From: Chloroflexota bacterium
Lineage (GTDB): Bacteria > Chloroflexota > UBA11872 > VXOZ01
Assembly: GCA_009839775.1 (NCBI GenBank)
Contig: VXOZ01000347.1
Span: 1-15,823, forward strand
Reading direction: 5' to 3'
Length of the DNA: 15,823 bases
The notes below the pieces were generated by a model. That model did not search any database, was not told the origin of the DNA, and worked only from the letters and a program-made list of their open reading frames with translations. The position numbers were made by a program, and so were the translations under genes. Shown in pieces: positions 1 through 6,751 of this stretch; the first letter of the stretch is position 1, and every line of letters starts with the position of its first letter.

Positions 1-773
1 GCCATATTCTGCACGAGATTGGGATGAATCGCCTCACGCAGCAGGATCGTCATGGCGGTGTGGGCATTGAGGTCGGCTGCCGTGACCGGCTTGCGGTCGA
101 AGGTTTCGCCGACGACGATACGGCCCAGCCGTTGCTTGAGATCGGCGAGGTCGCTGGAAAGGCACAGAATGGCCATAATCTCGGACGCAGGCGTGATGTC
201 GAAGCCGCTCTCACGCGGCACGCCCTCCGATCGGCCGCCCAGACCGAGGACGATGTTGCGCAGGGCGCGGTCGTTCATGTCGATGGTGCGCCGCCAGGTC
301 ACGCGGCGAGGATCGATGCCAAGCGCATTGCCCTGATGCAGGTGGTTATCGAGCATGGCAGCAAGGAGGTTATGCGCGGAGGTGATGGCGTGAAAGTCGC
401 CGGTGAAGTGGAGGTTGATCTCCAGCGATGGTTCCAGTGTTGCTTTCCCACCGCCGGTGGCGCCGCCCTTGATGCCGAAGACCGGGCCGAGCGACGGCTC
501 ACGCGTACATGAAAGGGCGTTCAATCCCATGTTGAAGAGCGTCTGCGCCAACCCGACGGTAACCGTAGTCTTGCCCTCACCGGCCGACGTGGGAGAAATT
601 GCGGTTACCAGGATGAGCTTGCCGTCCGGCTTCTCCGCGAGACGCTCCAACACCTGCGTGCGTATCTTGCCCATGAGCGGCCCGTAGCTGCTGAATTCGT
701 CGGACTCCAGGTCGAGTCTGCTCGCAATCTCAGTAATTGGTTTTGGTGTGTAGACTTCGGATGTGTTCGGCAC
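1..773 (-). CDS. fhs: Formate--tetrahydrofolate ligase, N-terminal part (runs off left edge)
   Basis: This enzyme activates formate with ATP and tetrahydrofolate to give 10-formyl-tetrahydrofolate, feeding cytosolic one-carbon metabolism or the methyl branch of the Wood-Ljungdahl pathway. I translated the minus strand by hand: 257 codons are present of a family that is usually about 555-560 residues. Visible motifs are the P-loop-like SPTSAGEGKTT (residues 60-70), REPSLGPVFGIKGGATGGG (91-109) and INLHFTGDFHAITSAHNLL (119-137), all hallmarks of the family. The start is GTG at 773, because an AGGAG lies 7 bases upstream and no better start is in frame. The stretch after GGG reads KATLEPSLEIN where I would expect something like YAQVVPMEDIN, a local variant in an otherwise conserved block. 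The gene follows the PLP enzyme on the same strand after a 213-base gap, so co-transcription is possible but not shown. Confidence 0.93.
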   Translation of the reverse strand, partial: MPNTSEVYTPKPITEIASRLDLESDEFSSYGPLMGKIRTQVLERLAEKPDGKLILVTAISPTSAGEGKTTVTVGLAQTLFNMGLNALSCTREPSLGPVFGIKGGATGGGKATLEPSLEINLHFTGDFHAITSAHNLLAAMLDNHLHQGNALGIDPRRVTWRRTIDMNDRALRNIVLGLGGRSEGVPRESGFDITPASEIMAILCLSSDLADLKQRLGRIVVGETFDRKPVTAADLNAHTAMTILLREAIHPNLVQNM

Positions 774-986
774 GGCGATTCTCCTGTCGAATCAAGTAAA
801 CTTACAGACTCGTTGGCATAGGCCAAATGCGAGGACCGGCGGGTACACACATGGTGGCAGGGCTTCCACGCGCAGTAGCTTAGAGCCGGTTTTCCACAGT
901 AGAAAATGCGCCCTGGAATTCAGATGCCGCAAGACTATTGCTCCACAGGGCTACACAACGCGGGTTCCCACCAGATGCGCGTTCCT
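774..986. other. Spacer between the PLP enzyme gene and fhs
   Basis: This 213-base spacer lies between two minus-strand genes. Apart from the fhs ribosome binding site (AGGAG at about 781-785, read on the minus strand) it holds only weak inverted repeats: TTTTC/GAAAA around 892-906, and GCCCTG/CAGGGC at 910-915 and 946-951 with a 30-base loop. I see no convincing terminator with a T-run, no copy of the palindromic repeat families found elsewhere in the window, and no small gene I can support. Confidence 0.4.
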
Positions 987-2324
987 CTACGTTGCCACCA
1001 GTTCTTGGCTCGGCTCCGGTCGCACGCCCTGGCGGAGTAGCGTCTGCACGGAATCCTCTGCTACCTGCAGAGTCCGGTCGATGTCCGCGTCCGTGTGCGC
1101 AAAGCTGACGTGGTTGCGCTTGATGTTCATCGGCAGCTTGAAGACGCCGCGCTTGACGCACTCCTGTCGGTAACGCACAAAGAAGTCGGCATCATTCTGC
1201 AAGAGGTCGGTGAAGTTGCGCGCGGGTCCATCCATGAAATACGTGACAAACACAGACCCGAACCCCTCGACGTTTGCGGGAATGCCGGCATTTTCCATGA
1301 CTGCGGTTAAGCCCGCGCGTATCCGGTCGCCGAGGCGGAAGACTTCCTTGTGGACGTCCTGTGTCTCCATGATCTCGATGGTAGCCAGCGCAGCCGCGGT
1401 GCCGACGGCGTGACCGTTATAGGTACCGGCAAAGAACGTATCACCGCCGGGAGCGGTATTGAAGCGCGACATGATTTCTCGCTTGCCACCCACGGCCGCC
1501 AGCGGAAAGCCGTTTGCGATGGCCTTACCCAGGGTGGTCACGTCCGGGGTAACACCCGCGACGCTCTGATACCCGCCCAGACCGTGGCGAAAGCCAGTGA
1601 TCACTTCGTCAAAGATCAGCACGATGCCATGAGCGTCGCTCAACTCGCGCAACGCTTCCAGGAATCCTGGCAACGGGCGCACGCAGCCGATGTTGTGGGG
1701 AATCGGCTCCACGATGATGGCGGCGATCTCGCCCTCGTGGGCTCGTATGGTGTCTTCCACCTCATCGGCATCGTTGAAGGTGCAGATGAGCGTGGCATCG
1801 GCAGTCTCTGCCATCATGCCCGCCGAGAGAAAGTCTCGCTTGCCGATCATGTCCGGCGCGCTGATGACGTTGCGCAGTACCGCGTCGTGCCAGCCGTGGT
1901 AGCAACCTTGGAATTTGATGATTTTCTCACGGCCGGTATGTGCGCGGGCAACGCGCAGCGCGTGAAACGTCGCTTCCGATCCGGCGTTGGTGAAAAGCAC
2001 TTGCTCGATGGACGGCACGTGCTCGACAACTTTTCCGGCCAGCGCGATCTCCTGCGGTGTGGCGCCGACGCCGTAGAGGTCGGTCTCCCACAGAGCATCC
2101 TCGACGCGTTGCACCACCAAGGGATGGACGTGTCCCAAGATGAAGGGGCCGAAGGCAGCATGGTAATCAAGGTATTCGTTGCCGTCAACGTCCCAAATGC
2201 GGGCGCCCTCCGCGCGGTTGAATACCAGACGGGGTTCTATGTTGCGAATCGACGTGTGCACACCGCCCGGCGCGTACGCCTCGGCCTCGGTGAATAGTGC
2301 TGCACTCTGCTCGGTTCGTACCAT
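987..2324 (-). CDS. Class III PLP aminotransferase/aminomutase, glutamate-1-semialdehyde aminomutase-like
   Basis: This is a cytosolic fold-type I PLP enzyme of 445 residues. Seen directly: a GSEA phosphate-cup motif (115-118), YHGWHD (142-147), FDEV with the PLP-ring aspartate D239, and TLGKAIANGFPLAAVGG with Schiff-base lysine K267, followed by FFAGTYNGHAVGTAAALA. This layout is that of HemL and its class III relatives annotated as aspartate aminotransferase family. The N-terminal PGGV is kept, but the SPVR that normally follows in HemL reads HTSIR, and the gene sits beside an oxidoreductase rather than haem genes, so I do not call it hemL. The substrate is unknown; it may aminate a sugar or keto acid produced by the neighbouring Gfo/Idh enzyme. 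The ATG at 2324 has a GAGGA about 8 bases upstream. It is 184 bases downstream of the Gfo/Idh gene on the same strand. Confidence 0.85.
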   Translation of the reverse strand: MVRTEQSAALFTEAEAYAPGGVHTSIRNIEPRLVFNRAEGARIWDVDGNEYLDYHAAFGPFILGHVHPLVVQRVEDALWETDLYGVGATPQEIALAGKVVEHVPSIEQVLFTNAGSEATFHALRVARAHTGREKIIKFQGCYHGWHDAVLRNVISAPDMIGKRDFLSAGMMAETADATLICTFNDADEVEDTIRAHEGEIAAIIVEPIPHNIGCVRPLPGFLEALRELSDAHGIVLIFDEVITGFRHGLGGYQSVAGVTPDVTTLGKAIANGFPLAAVGGKREIMSRFNTAPGGDTFFAGTYNGHAVGTAAALATIEIMETQDVHKEVFRLGDRIRAGLTAVMENAGIPANVEGFGSVFVTYFMDGPARNFTDLLQNDADFFVRYRQECVKRGVFKLPMNIKRNHVSFAHTDADIDRTLQVAEDSVQTLLRQGVRPEPSQELVAT

Positions 2325-2483
2325 CGTTCAATCCTCTTCGCGTCCATTTCTGCCTCGTTCAGCCTCACTTGGGCGTGACGTAGCTTAGTGGATCTTTGTG
2401 GACTCTACGACCATGATAACGGAATTTGACGCGCCGCACCCATGCCGGTGTGAACTGGAAAGACAATTAGGACGCTATAGGCA

Positions 2484-2499
2484 GCAGGTCACGACCTGC
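2484..2499. repeat. Short palindrome GCAGGTC-AC-GACCTGC
   Basis: Two 7-base arms, GCAGGTC and GACCTGC, are separated by two bases. It begins 10 bases past the stop codon of the Gfo/Idh gene, in the tandem spacer before the PLP enzyme gene. It could end or stabilise the first transcript, but there is no T-run on the minus strand. It looks like a relative of the GCAGGTT/AACCTGC repeats at 6604 and 13116. Confidence 0.55.
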
Positions 2500-2508
2500 C
2501 CCCGTGCC

Positions 2509-3543
2509 TCAGCGGGAAAGCACCACGCGGTCACGCTCGGACAACGGCAAATGCACCCGCGCGCCGTTGGAAGCGTGCGAAGCGTACACCGCAAGAGCAA
2601 GTTCGAGAGCAGCGCGGCCAACGCGGCCGTCGGAGCGGCTGGGACGGTCTTCCTCAATACAGCGGAGGATCTCTTCTACTGCTCCCTGCATGCCGCTGCG
2701 CGGATACGCGACCAGCGGAAATGGCCGCTTGACCATCGTGCGGGTGGCGGAATCGAACGTGAAGAACTCCGCCTCGCTGCTGCTGAGGCGCAAACGACCG
2801 GCAGTGCCAATCACGTCAATCTCGAACACCGGGCCGCTCTGGCCGTCGATGAAGCCCATCACCCCATTATGGAAACCGACATATGCGGTGCCGCCGGCAT
2901 CTGAGGCCACGTCGGCGCCGGGGGCAAGAATGCCCATCACCCAGGCGGCCGGACTCTGGCTGAACATGAGCATCACGTCGAGCCAGTGAATGCCCGTGTG
3001 GATCAGCACGCCGGCGAAGTGCGCCGAGATGGTGCGGACGTTACCGATGCGGCCGTCTGCAATCAGTGCAAGCGCGGTCTCGTAGTAGGGATCCCAGCGC
3101 CGGGTGTGATTGATCACGAGTTTGACATTGCGCTCGTCGCAAGCGGCAACCATCTTGTCTGCTTCCGCAAGGCTGGTGGCGATGGCCTTCTCGCAAAAGA
3201 CCGCCTTTACGCCCGCTTCAGCCGCCGCCAGCGTTACCGGCGCATGGAGCGGCGCGTGGGTGCAGACGCTCACGATGTCAAGGTCTTCGCGCTGCAACAT
3301 ATCCTCGTAGGAGCTGTGAACCGCAATCTCGCCGCATTCCGGTTCCCATTGCTCGACATACGCCGCAGTCTTCTGTGGATCAACGTCAGCAACCGCGCAC
3401 ACACGCGTCTGCGGCACCGCCGCGTAGGCATGCGTGTGGGAATACGGCAGCAGCATGCGTCCCGCGTAGCCGGCGACCTCTTCCTGTATGCTGCTCGCTA
3501 CACGCCCCAGACCGACGATGCCTACCCGATACATGGCTGCCAT
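2509..3543 (-). CDS. Gfo/Idh/MocA family NAD(P)-dependent oxidoreductase
   Basis: This is a predicted cytosolic NAD(P)-dependent dehydrogenase of 344 residues, normal for the family, which typically oxidises or reduces sugars, cyclitols or their derivatives. The N-terminal Rossmann motif GIVGLGRVASS is at residues 8-18. The family catalytic lysine is K119, but the usual EKP triplet reads EKA (118-120). The C-terminal domain shows NHTRRWDPYY (145-154) and GIHWLDVM (184-191) with H186 and D189 in the expected catalytic positions. The ATG at 3543 is preferred over the one at 3534, because AGGAGGG lies about 10 bases upstream of it. The class III PLP enzyme gene follows 184 bases downstream on the same strand; an oxidation-then-amination pair is a plausible inference, since such pairs occur in amino-sugar and aminocyclitol routes. 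The actual substrate cannot be read from the sequence. Confidence 0.88.
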   Translation of the reverse strand: MAAMYRVGIVGLGRVASSIQEEVAGYAGRMLLPYSHTHAYAAVPQTRVCAVADVDPQKTAAYVEQWEPECGEIAVHSSYEDMLQREDLDIVSVCTHAPLHAPVTLAAAEAGVKAVFCEKAIATSLAEADKMVAACDERNVKLVINHTRRWDPYYETALALIADGRIGNVRTISAHFAGVLIHTGIHWLDVMLMFSQSPAAWVMGILAPGADVASDAGGTAYVGFHNGVMGFIDGQSGPVFEIDVIGTAGRLRLSSSEAEFFTFDSATRTMVKRPFPLVAYPRSGMQGAVEEILRCIEEDRPSRSDGRVGRAALELALAVYASHASNGARVHLPLSERDRVVLSR

Positions 3544-3800
3544 GGGCTGTTTGCCCTCCTGCCAAAACTCTGCTCTCTCGCCTTGCGTCTGCGATGAATA
3601 GTATCTTACACACTTTGCGCCCTGCCTTGCATACTTCCTGCTCGTAGGGGGGCAAGTCCGTCTCTTGGGCCAGGCAAGGGCGCCGCCTTCTCGTGCGCAC
3701 TAGCCCCTCATCTAGCGTCTCGCTACAATGATGGTGAATTTCGCGCGCGACTCTCGCATGAGTTAGCGATCAACATTGTGGAGGATCCGGCAGGGCACCC
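3544..3800. promoter_or_regulatory. Divergent spacer with likely promoters for both flanking genes
   Basis: The Gfo/Idh gene leaves to the left and the NAD synthesis genes to the right, so both promoters should lie in these 257 bases. The best plus-strand -10 candidate is TACAAT at 3724-3729, without a convincing -35. On the minus strand, TACTAT or TAAGAT around 3598-3610 is a weak -10 candidate. A 7-base inverted repeat, GCGCCCT at 3617-3623 and AGGGCGC at 3677-3683, may be chance or an operator. None of the palindromic repeat families seen elsewhere occurs here. Confidence 0.3.
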
Positions 3801-4685
3801 ATGCTTCCCGAACGCACGAGCAATCCGCTCAAGTCATTCCGCATCGGTTTGGCGCAAATCAGTCCGCACCTGGGCGATGTTGCGCGCAACATTCAGAAAC
3901 ATCTGGAATTCATCGCCGAGGCGGAGGCGCAAGACGTTGATTTGCTCGTGTTTCCTGAGCTCTCGCTTCACGGCTACTACCTGGAAGACCTCGTAGCGGA
4001 GACTGCGTGTCGCTTGGATGACTCGCGGCTGGAGCCGCTCTTGGCCGCCAGTGAAAGCATGAGCATTCTCTTCGGCATGGTGGAGGAGTCTGCCGACCGG
4101 CGCTTCTACAATAGCGGCGTGTATCTGGAAGCCGGACAGGTGCACCACGTCCACCGCAAGGTGTACTTGGCAACCTATGGCATGTTCGACGAAGGGCGCT
4201 ATCTGGCGGCCGGTGAGCACTTGCGCGCCTTTGACACACGCTTCGGCCGCTGCGGGACCCTGATCTGCGAAGACTTTTGGCATCCTTCTGCGGTAAGCAT
4301 TGTCCATGCCGACGGCGCCGACCTGATCCTCGGCATTTCCAGCGGACCGGGACGAGGCGTGTCCGGCGAATCACAAGACCTGCGCAGCGCGGAGACGTGG
4401 CACAACCTCAATAACCTCTATGCCCGCATGTGCACGAACTACGTGGTGTATTGCAATCGCGTGGGGTATGAGGACGGCGTCAATTTTTGGGGCGGATCGG
4501 AAGTTGTGGGACCCGATGGCTCGGTGCTTGTGCGCGCGCCGTATTTCGAGGAAGCGCTGGTCACCGCCGAGATTTCGGCTGACGCGTTGCGCCGCCAGCG
4601 GTCGCTCTTGCCGCTGCTGCGCGATGAACGGCTGGACCTCACGTATCGTGAATTGCGCCGCATATACCGCGGACGGTATGAATGA
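3801..4685 (+). CDS. Glutaminase (nitrilase-fold) half of a split glutamine-dependent NAD+ synthetase
   Basis: This carbon-nitrogen hydrolase of 294 residues should release ammonia from glutamine for NAD synthesis. The nitrilase triad is visible: E53 in FPELSLHGYY, K120 in VHRKVYL and C156 in CGTLICEDFWHP. The YGMFDEGRYL segment after the lysine (126-135) and the ICEDFW context resemble the N-terminal glutaminase domain of bacterial NadE rather than generic nitrilases. Its stop overlaps the start of the NAD synthase gene as ATGA, arguing for translational coupling and a two-subunit complex in place of the usual single fused chain. The start is uncertain by a few codons: ATG at 3801 has a weak AGGG about 7 bases upstream and a GGAGG further off. 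An independent amidase role is possible, but the overlap makes it less likely. Confidence 0.85.
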   Translation: MLPERTSNPLKSFRIGLAQISPHLGDVARNIQKHLEFIAEAEAQDVDLLVFPELSLHGYYLEDLVAETACRLDDSRLEPLLAASESMSILFGMVEESADRRFYNSGVYLEAGQVHHVHRKVYLATYGMFDEGRYLAAGEHLRAFDTRFGRCGTLICEDFWHPSAVSIVHADGADLILGISSGPGRGVSGESQDLRSAETWHNLNNLYARMCTNYVVYCNRVGYEDGVNFWGGSEVVGPDGSVLVRAPYFEEALVTAEISADALRRQRSLLPLLRDERLDLTYRELRRIYRGRYE

Positions 4686-5542
4686 AAATTGAGCTTCGTA
4701 CAGACCTCATCGCGAAAGCGCGCACCGCGCTGGACCTTAACCTGCCGCTCACCAAGGAGATTCTGCACAGCTTCGTTCGCAATGAAGTACACAAGTTCGG
4801 CTTCACGCGCGCCGTGCTAAACCTCTCCGGCGGCATTGATTCCGCGCTCTCTGCCTACCTGGCAGCCGGCGCGCTGGGCCCGGCAAACGTGCTGGCGCTG
4901 CTACTGCCGTACCGCGAGTCAAATCCCGATAGTCAGGCCGATGCCGAGACCGTTGTAGAGGCTTTGGGGATTCCATCCAAGCTCATGGATATCACGCCGC
5001 TGGTGGATCCGTACTTTGCCGAGTTTGCCGATATGGACGTGAAGCGGCGCGGCAACGTGATGGCGCGGGCGCGCATGATCGTGCTCTACGACCAGTCGGT
5101 CGCATTCAACAGTTTGCCGTTGGGCACGAGCAATAAGACCGAATTGCTTTTGGGGTACAGTACGCTCCACGGCGACATGGCGAGTGCGGTGAACCCCATT
5201 GGCGACCTCTACAAGACCCAGGTGCGGCAATTGTCCCGCCATTTGGGCATCCCGGAGGCAATCATTGAGAAACCGCCGAGCGCCGATCTGTGGCCGGGAC
5301 AGTCGGATGAGAGCGAACTGGGGTTCGCGTATGAAGACGTTGACCACCTGCTCTACCTGCTGGTAGACGAACGCTACCGATCTGAAGAGTTGTTAGCGTC
5401 CGGTTTCGAGACGCAATTCGTTGAGGACGTGACACGCGTGGTGCAGTCCATGCAGTACAAGCGGCGGCCACCGATAATCGCCAAGCTCTCGCAACGCACC
5501 ATCGAGCGCGACTTTCGCTATCCCCGTGACTGGGGGCGCTAG
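4682..5542 (+). CDS. nadE: NAD+ synthase (ATP-pyrophosphatase domain)
   Basis: It makes NAD from nicotinic acid adenine dinucleotide, ATP and ammonia, the last step of NAD biosynthesis, in the cytosol. The protein has 286 residues, the size of the synthase domain alone. Motifs: the ATP-pyrophosphatase P-loop SGGIDS (49-54), LPLGTSNKTELLLGY (145-159), then GDMASAVNPIGDLYKTQV (164-181) and KPPSADLWPGQSDESELGF (197-215), all typical of NadE. The C-terminus, RRPPIIAKLSQRTIERDF (261-278), is also typical. The ATG at 4682 overlaps the upstream stop by four bases with no clear Shine-Dalgarno, so expression probably depends on re-initiation from the glutaminase gene. Ammonia is presumably supplied by that neighbour. 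The family call is firm; the pairing of the two proteins is an inference from the overlap. Confidence 0.95.
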   Translation: MKIELRTDLIAKARTALDLNLPLTKEILHSFVRNEVHKFGFTRAVLNLSGGIDSALSAYLAAGALGPANVLALLLPYRESNPDSQADAETVVEALGIPSKLMDITPLVDPYFAEFADMDVKRRGNVMARARMIVLYDQSVAFNSLPLGTSNKTELLLGYSTLHGDMASAVNPIGDLYKTQVRQLSRHLGIPEAIIEKPPSADLWPGQSDESELGFAYEDVDHLLYLLVDERYRSEELLASGFETQFVEDVTRVVQSMQYKRRPPIIAKLSQRTIERDFRYPRDWGR

Positions 5543-5731
5543 CTGTAACGCATTGTCTGTGTAGGGGACCGCACTAGTAGCAAAGCTGGGCCGAATTATC
5601 GGCGGAGCGAGGCCGCTTGTAGCGTCAGGCGCGATCAACCAGATTACCCTCTCCCTCGAGGGAGAGGGTTAGGGTGTTCTTTGTCCCTTCCGAGTTGCCT
5701 TGTCTGCATCGTGGCATTGAGAAAGGCGTAG
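5543..5731. other. Tandem spacer between nadE and rsmI
   Basis: This 189-base spacer contains one strong palindrome (listed separately) and no supported gene. The rsmI ribosome binding site is the purine-rich GAGAAAGG just before 5732. No convincing -10/-35 pair is visible, so rsmI may be read through from the nadE transcript. Confidence 0.4.
5646..5669. repeat. 24-base perfect palindrome, CCCTCTCC family
   Basis: The two halves, ACCCTCTCCCTC and GAGGGAGAGGGT, are perfect reverse complements with no loop, followed by TAGGGTG. A related copy (CCCCTCTCC, then GGGGAGAG, then a GGGGTGAGGGG tail) lies at 13242-13276. It sits between nadE and rsmI and could cap the nadE transcript as a hairpin, but no T-run follows, so it reads as a dispersed repeat rather than a classical terminator. 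Confidence 0.7.
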
Positions 5732-6421
5732 ATGGCGGCTATGTCCGGTCTGCTCTACGTGGTGGCAACGCCCATCGGCAACTTGGAGGACATCACCCTG
5801 CGGGCGGTGCGCATTCTCCGTGAAGTAGACGTGATCGCCGCCGAAGACACCCGCCACACCCGCAAGCTGCTTTCCCATCTGGACGTTCACACGCCGCTCA
5901 CCAGCTTTCACGCCCACAGCGGCACCGCACGCCTGGAACGCATTCTCCGCACGCTGGAGAAAGGCAAGACCGTGGCCTTGGTCACCGACGCCGGCACACC
6001 GGGCATTGCCGATCCGGGACAACCGCTCATTGCCGCTGCTGTCGAAGCTGGCATTTCCGTGATCCCCGTGCCCGGCCCCACGGCGGCTGCGGCCGCCGTG
6101 TCTATCGCTGGGTTTCCGGGGAGCATGTTCTGTTTCCTCGGCTTCTTGCCGGGCCGCTCCTCCCGCCGCAAACACCTGCTTGAAAGCGTGGCAGACCTGC
6201 CGTTTTCGCTTGTGATTTACGCCTCTCCCTACCGAGTGCTGGAAGACCTTGAAACCTGCCGCGCGTGTCTGGGCGATCGTGAAGTCGTGGTCGCCCGCGA
6301 GTTGACCAAAGTCCACGAAGAAGTCTTGCGCGGTACGATTGCGGAGACAATTGCGCACTTTACGGAAGTACAGCCGCGCGGAGAATTCACACTTGTGGTG
6401 CGCGGTGTGAGTGTGCGCTAG
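5732..6421 (+). CDS. rsmI: 16S rRNA (cytidine(1402)-2'-O)-methyltransferase
   Basis: RsmI uses S-adenosylmethionine to methylate the ribose 2'-OH of C1402 in the decoding centre of 16S rRNA. It belongs to the tetrapyrrole methylase fold. All signature motifs are visible: VATPIGNLEDITLRA (11-25), AEDTRHTRKLL (37-47), TDAGTPGIADPG (85-96), VPGPTAAAAAVSIAGFP (113-129) and ARELTKVHEEVLRGT (188-202). At 229 residues it is shorter than many homologues (about 270-290) and stops right after the methylase core (GEFTLVVRG), so it lacks the small C-terminal extension. ATG at 5732 is preferred, with AAAGG about 6 bases upstream; a second ATG at 5741 would remove only three residues. It follows nadE after 189 bases. 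Confidence 0.95.
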   Translation: MAAMSGLLYVVATPIGNLEDITLRAVRILREVDVIAAEDTRHTRKLLSHLDVHTPLTSFHAHSGTARLERILRTLEKGKTVALVTDAGTPGIADPGQPLIAAAVEAGISVIPVPGPTAAAAAVSIAGFPGSMFCFLGFLPGRSSRRKHLLESVADLPFSLVIYASPYRVLEDLETCRACLGDREVVVARELTKVHEEVLRGTIAETIAHFTEVQPRGEFTLVVRGVSVR

Positions 6422-6751
6422 GGAGCGTATAATTCACCCTAGCCCGCTGGGCGTGGATTGTAAGTAACAGGATCTAGGACCGCTGACTGCCGTACAACCG
6501 TAGCATACGGTGCCCGGTAGAGCAGATCCGATTGAGACAATCCCCATTGGGATCTTCAGCAGCATGGTAGCCGCGGGGAAGGATGTATTGCCGCGCCAAG
6601 GCGGCGCAGGTTGCAAACCTGCGCTACCGGAGGTGGCCGCTGTGAGGGTTGCTAATGCTTGAAATGCGGCGATAAAGATGATGACCGCGGACATTCATTG
6701 AACTGATTGTGAGTGAGCCAACGACAATAGCATTCATGGGAGAAAGAGCGC
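6422..6751. other. 330-base spacer between rsmI and the DegT-type gene
   Basis: I see no supported gene or RNA here. It contains a GCGCAGGTT/AACCTGCGC hairpin repeat (listed separately) and a weak GCCC/GGGC hairpin just after rsmI (6442-6452). A poor promoter-like pair, TTGAAC at 6698-6703 and GACAAT at 6723-6728 with 19 bases between, precedes the DegT-type gene. The ribosome binding site for that gene is probably the purine-rich GGGAGAAAGAG ending a few bases before 6752. Confidence 0.4.
6604..6630 (+). repeat. GCGCAGGTT/AACCTGCGC hairpin with TACCGG flank, copy 1
   Basis: Nine-base perfect arms (6604-6612 and 6616-6624) enclose a GCA loop and are followed by TACCGG. A reverse-oriented copy at 13110-13136 matches at 26 of 27 positions, and a decayed copy lies at 13329-13350. 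The match outside the stem shows that this is a repeated element and not a chance hairpin. Confidence 0.75.

Noticed and set aside
24..512. A 162-codon open frame on the plus strand at the left edge
   Set aside because: It is antisense to fhs, which shows the conserved ligase motifs in the minus-strand frame with a good ribosome binding site.
1350..2297. A 315-codon open frame on the plus strand
   Set aside because: It lies wholly antisense to the class III PLP enzyme gene, which has clear family motifs. The translated product shows no recognisable domain, and long antisense frames are common in GC-rich genes.
987..2324. Calling the PLP enzyme HemL of haem biosynthesis
   Set aside because: The N-terminal SPVR-like motif is changed and no haem genes are adjacent; the class III fold alone does not fix the function.
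5669..6358. A 229-codon open frame on the minus strand
   Set aside because: It is antisense to rsmI, whose motifs are unambiguous. The product shows no domain.
6422..6751. A tRNA or small RNA gene in the rsmI-DegT spacer
   Set aside because: I looked for a cloverleaf pattern with a GTTC-type T-loop and a CCA-proximal stem and found none; only a dispersed hairpin repeat is clear.
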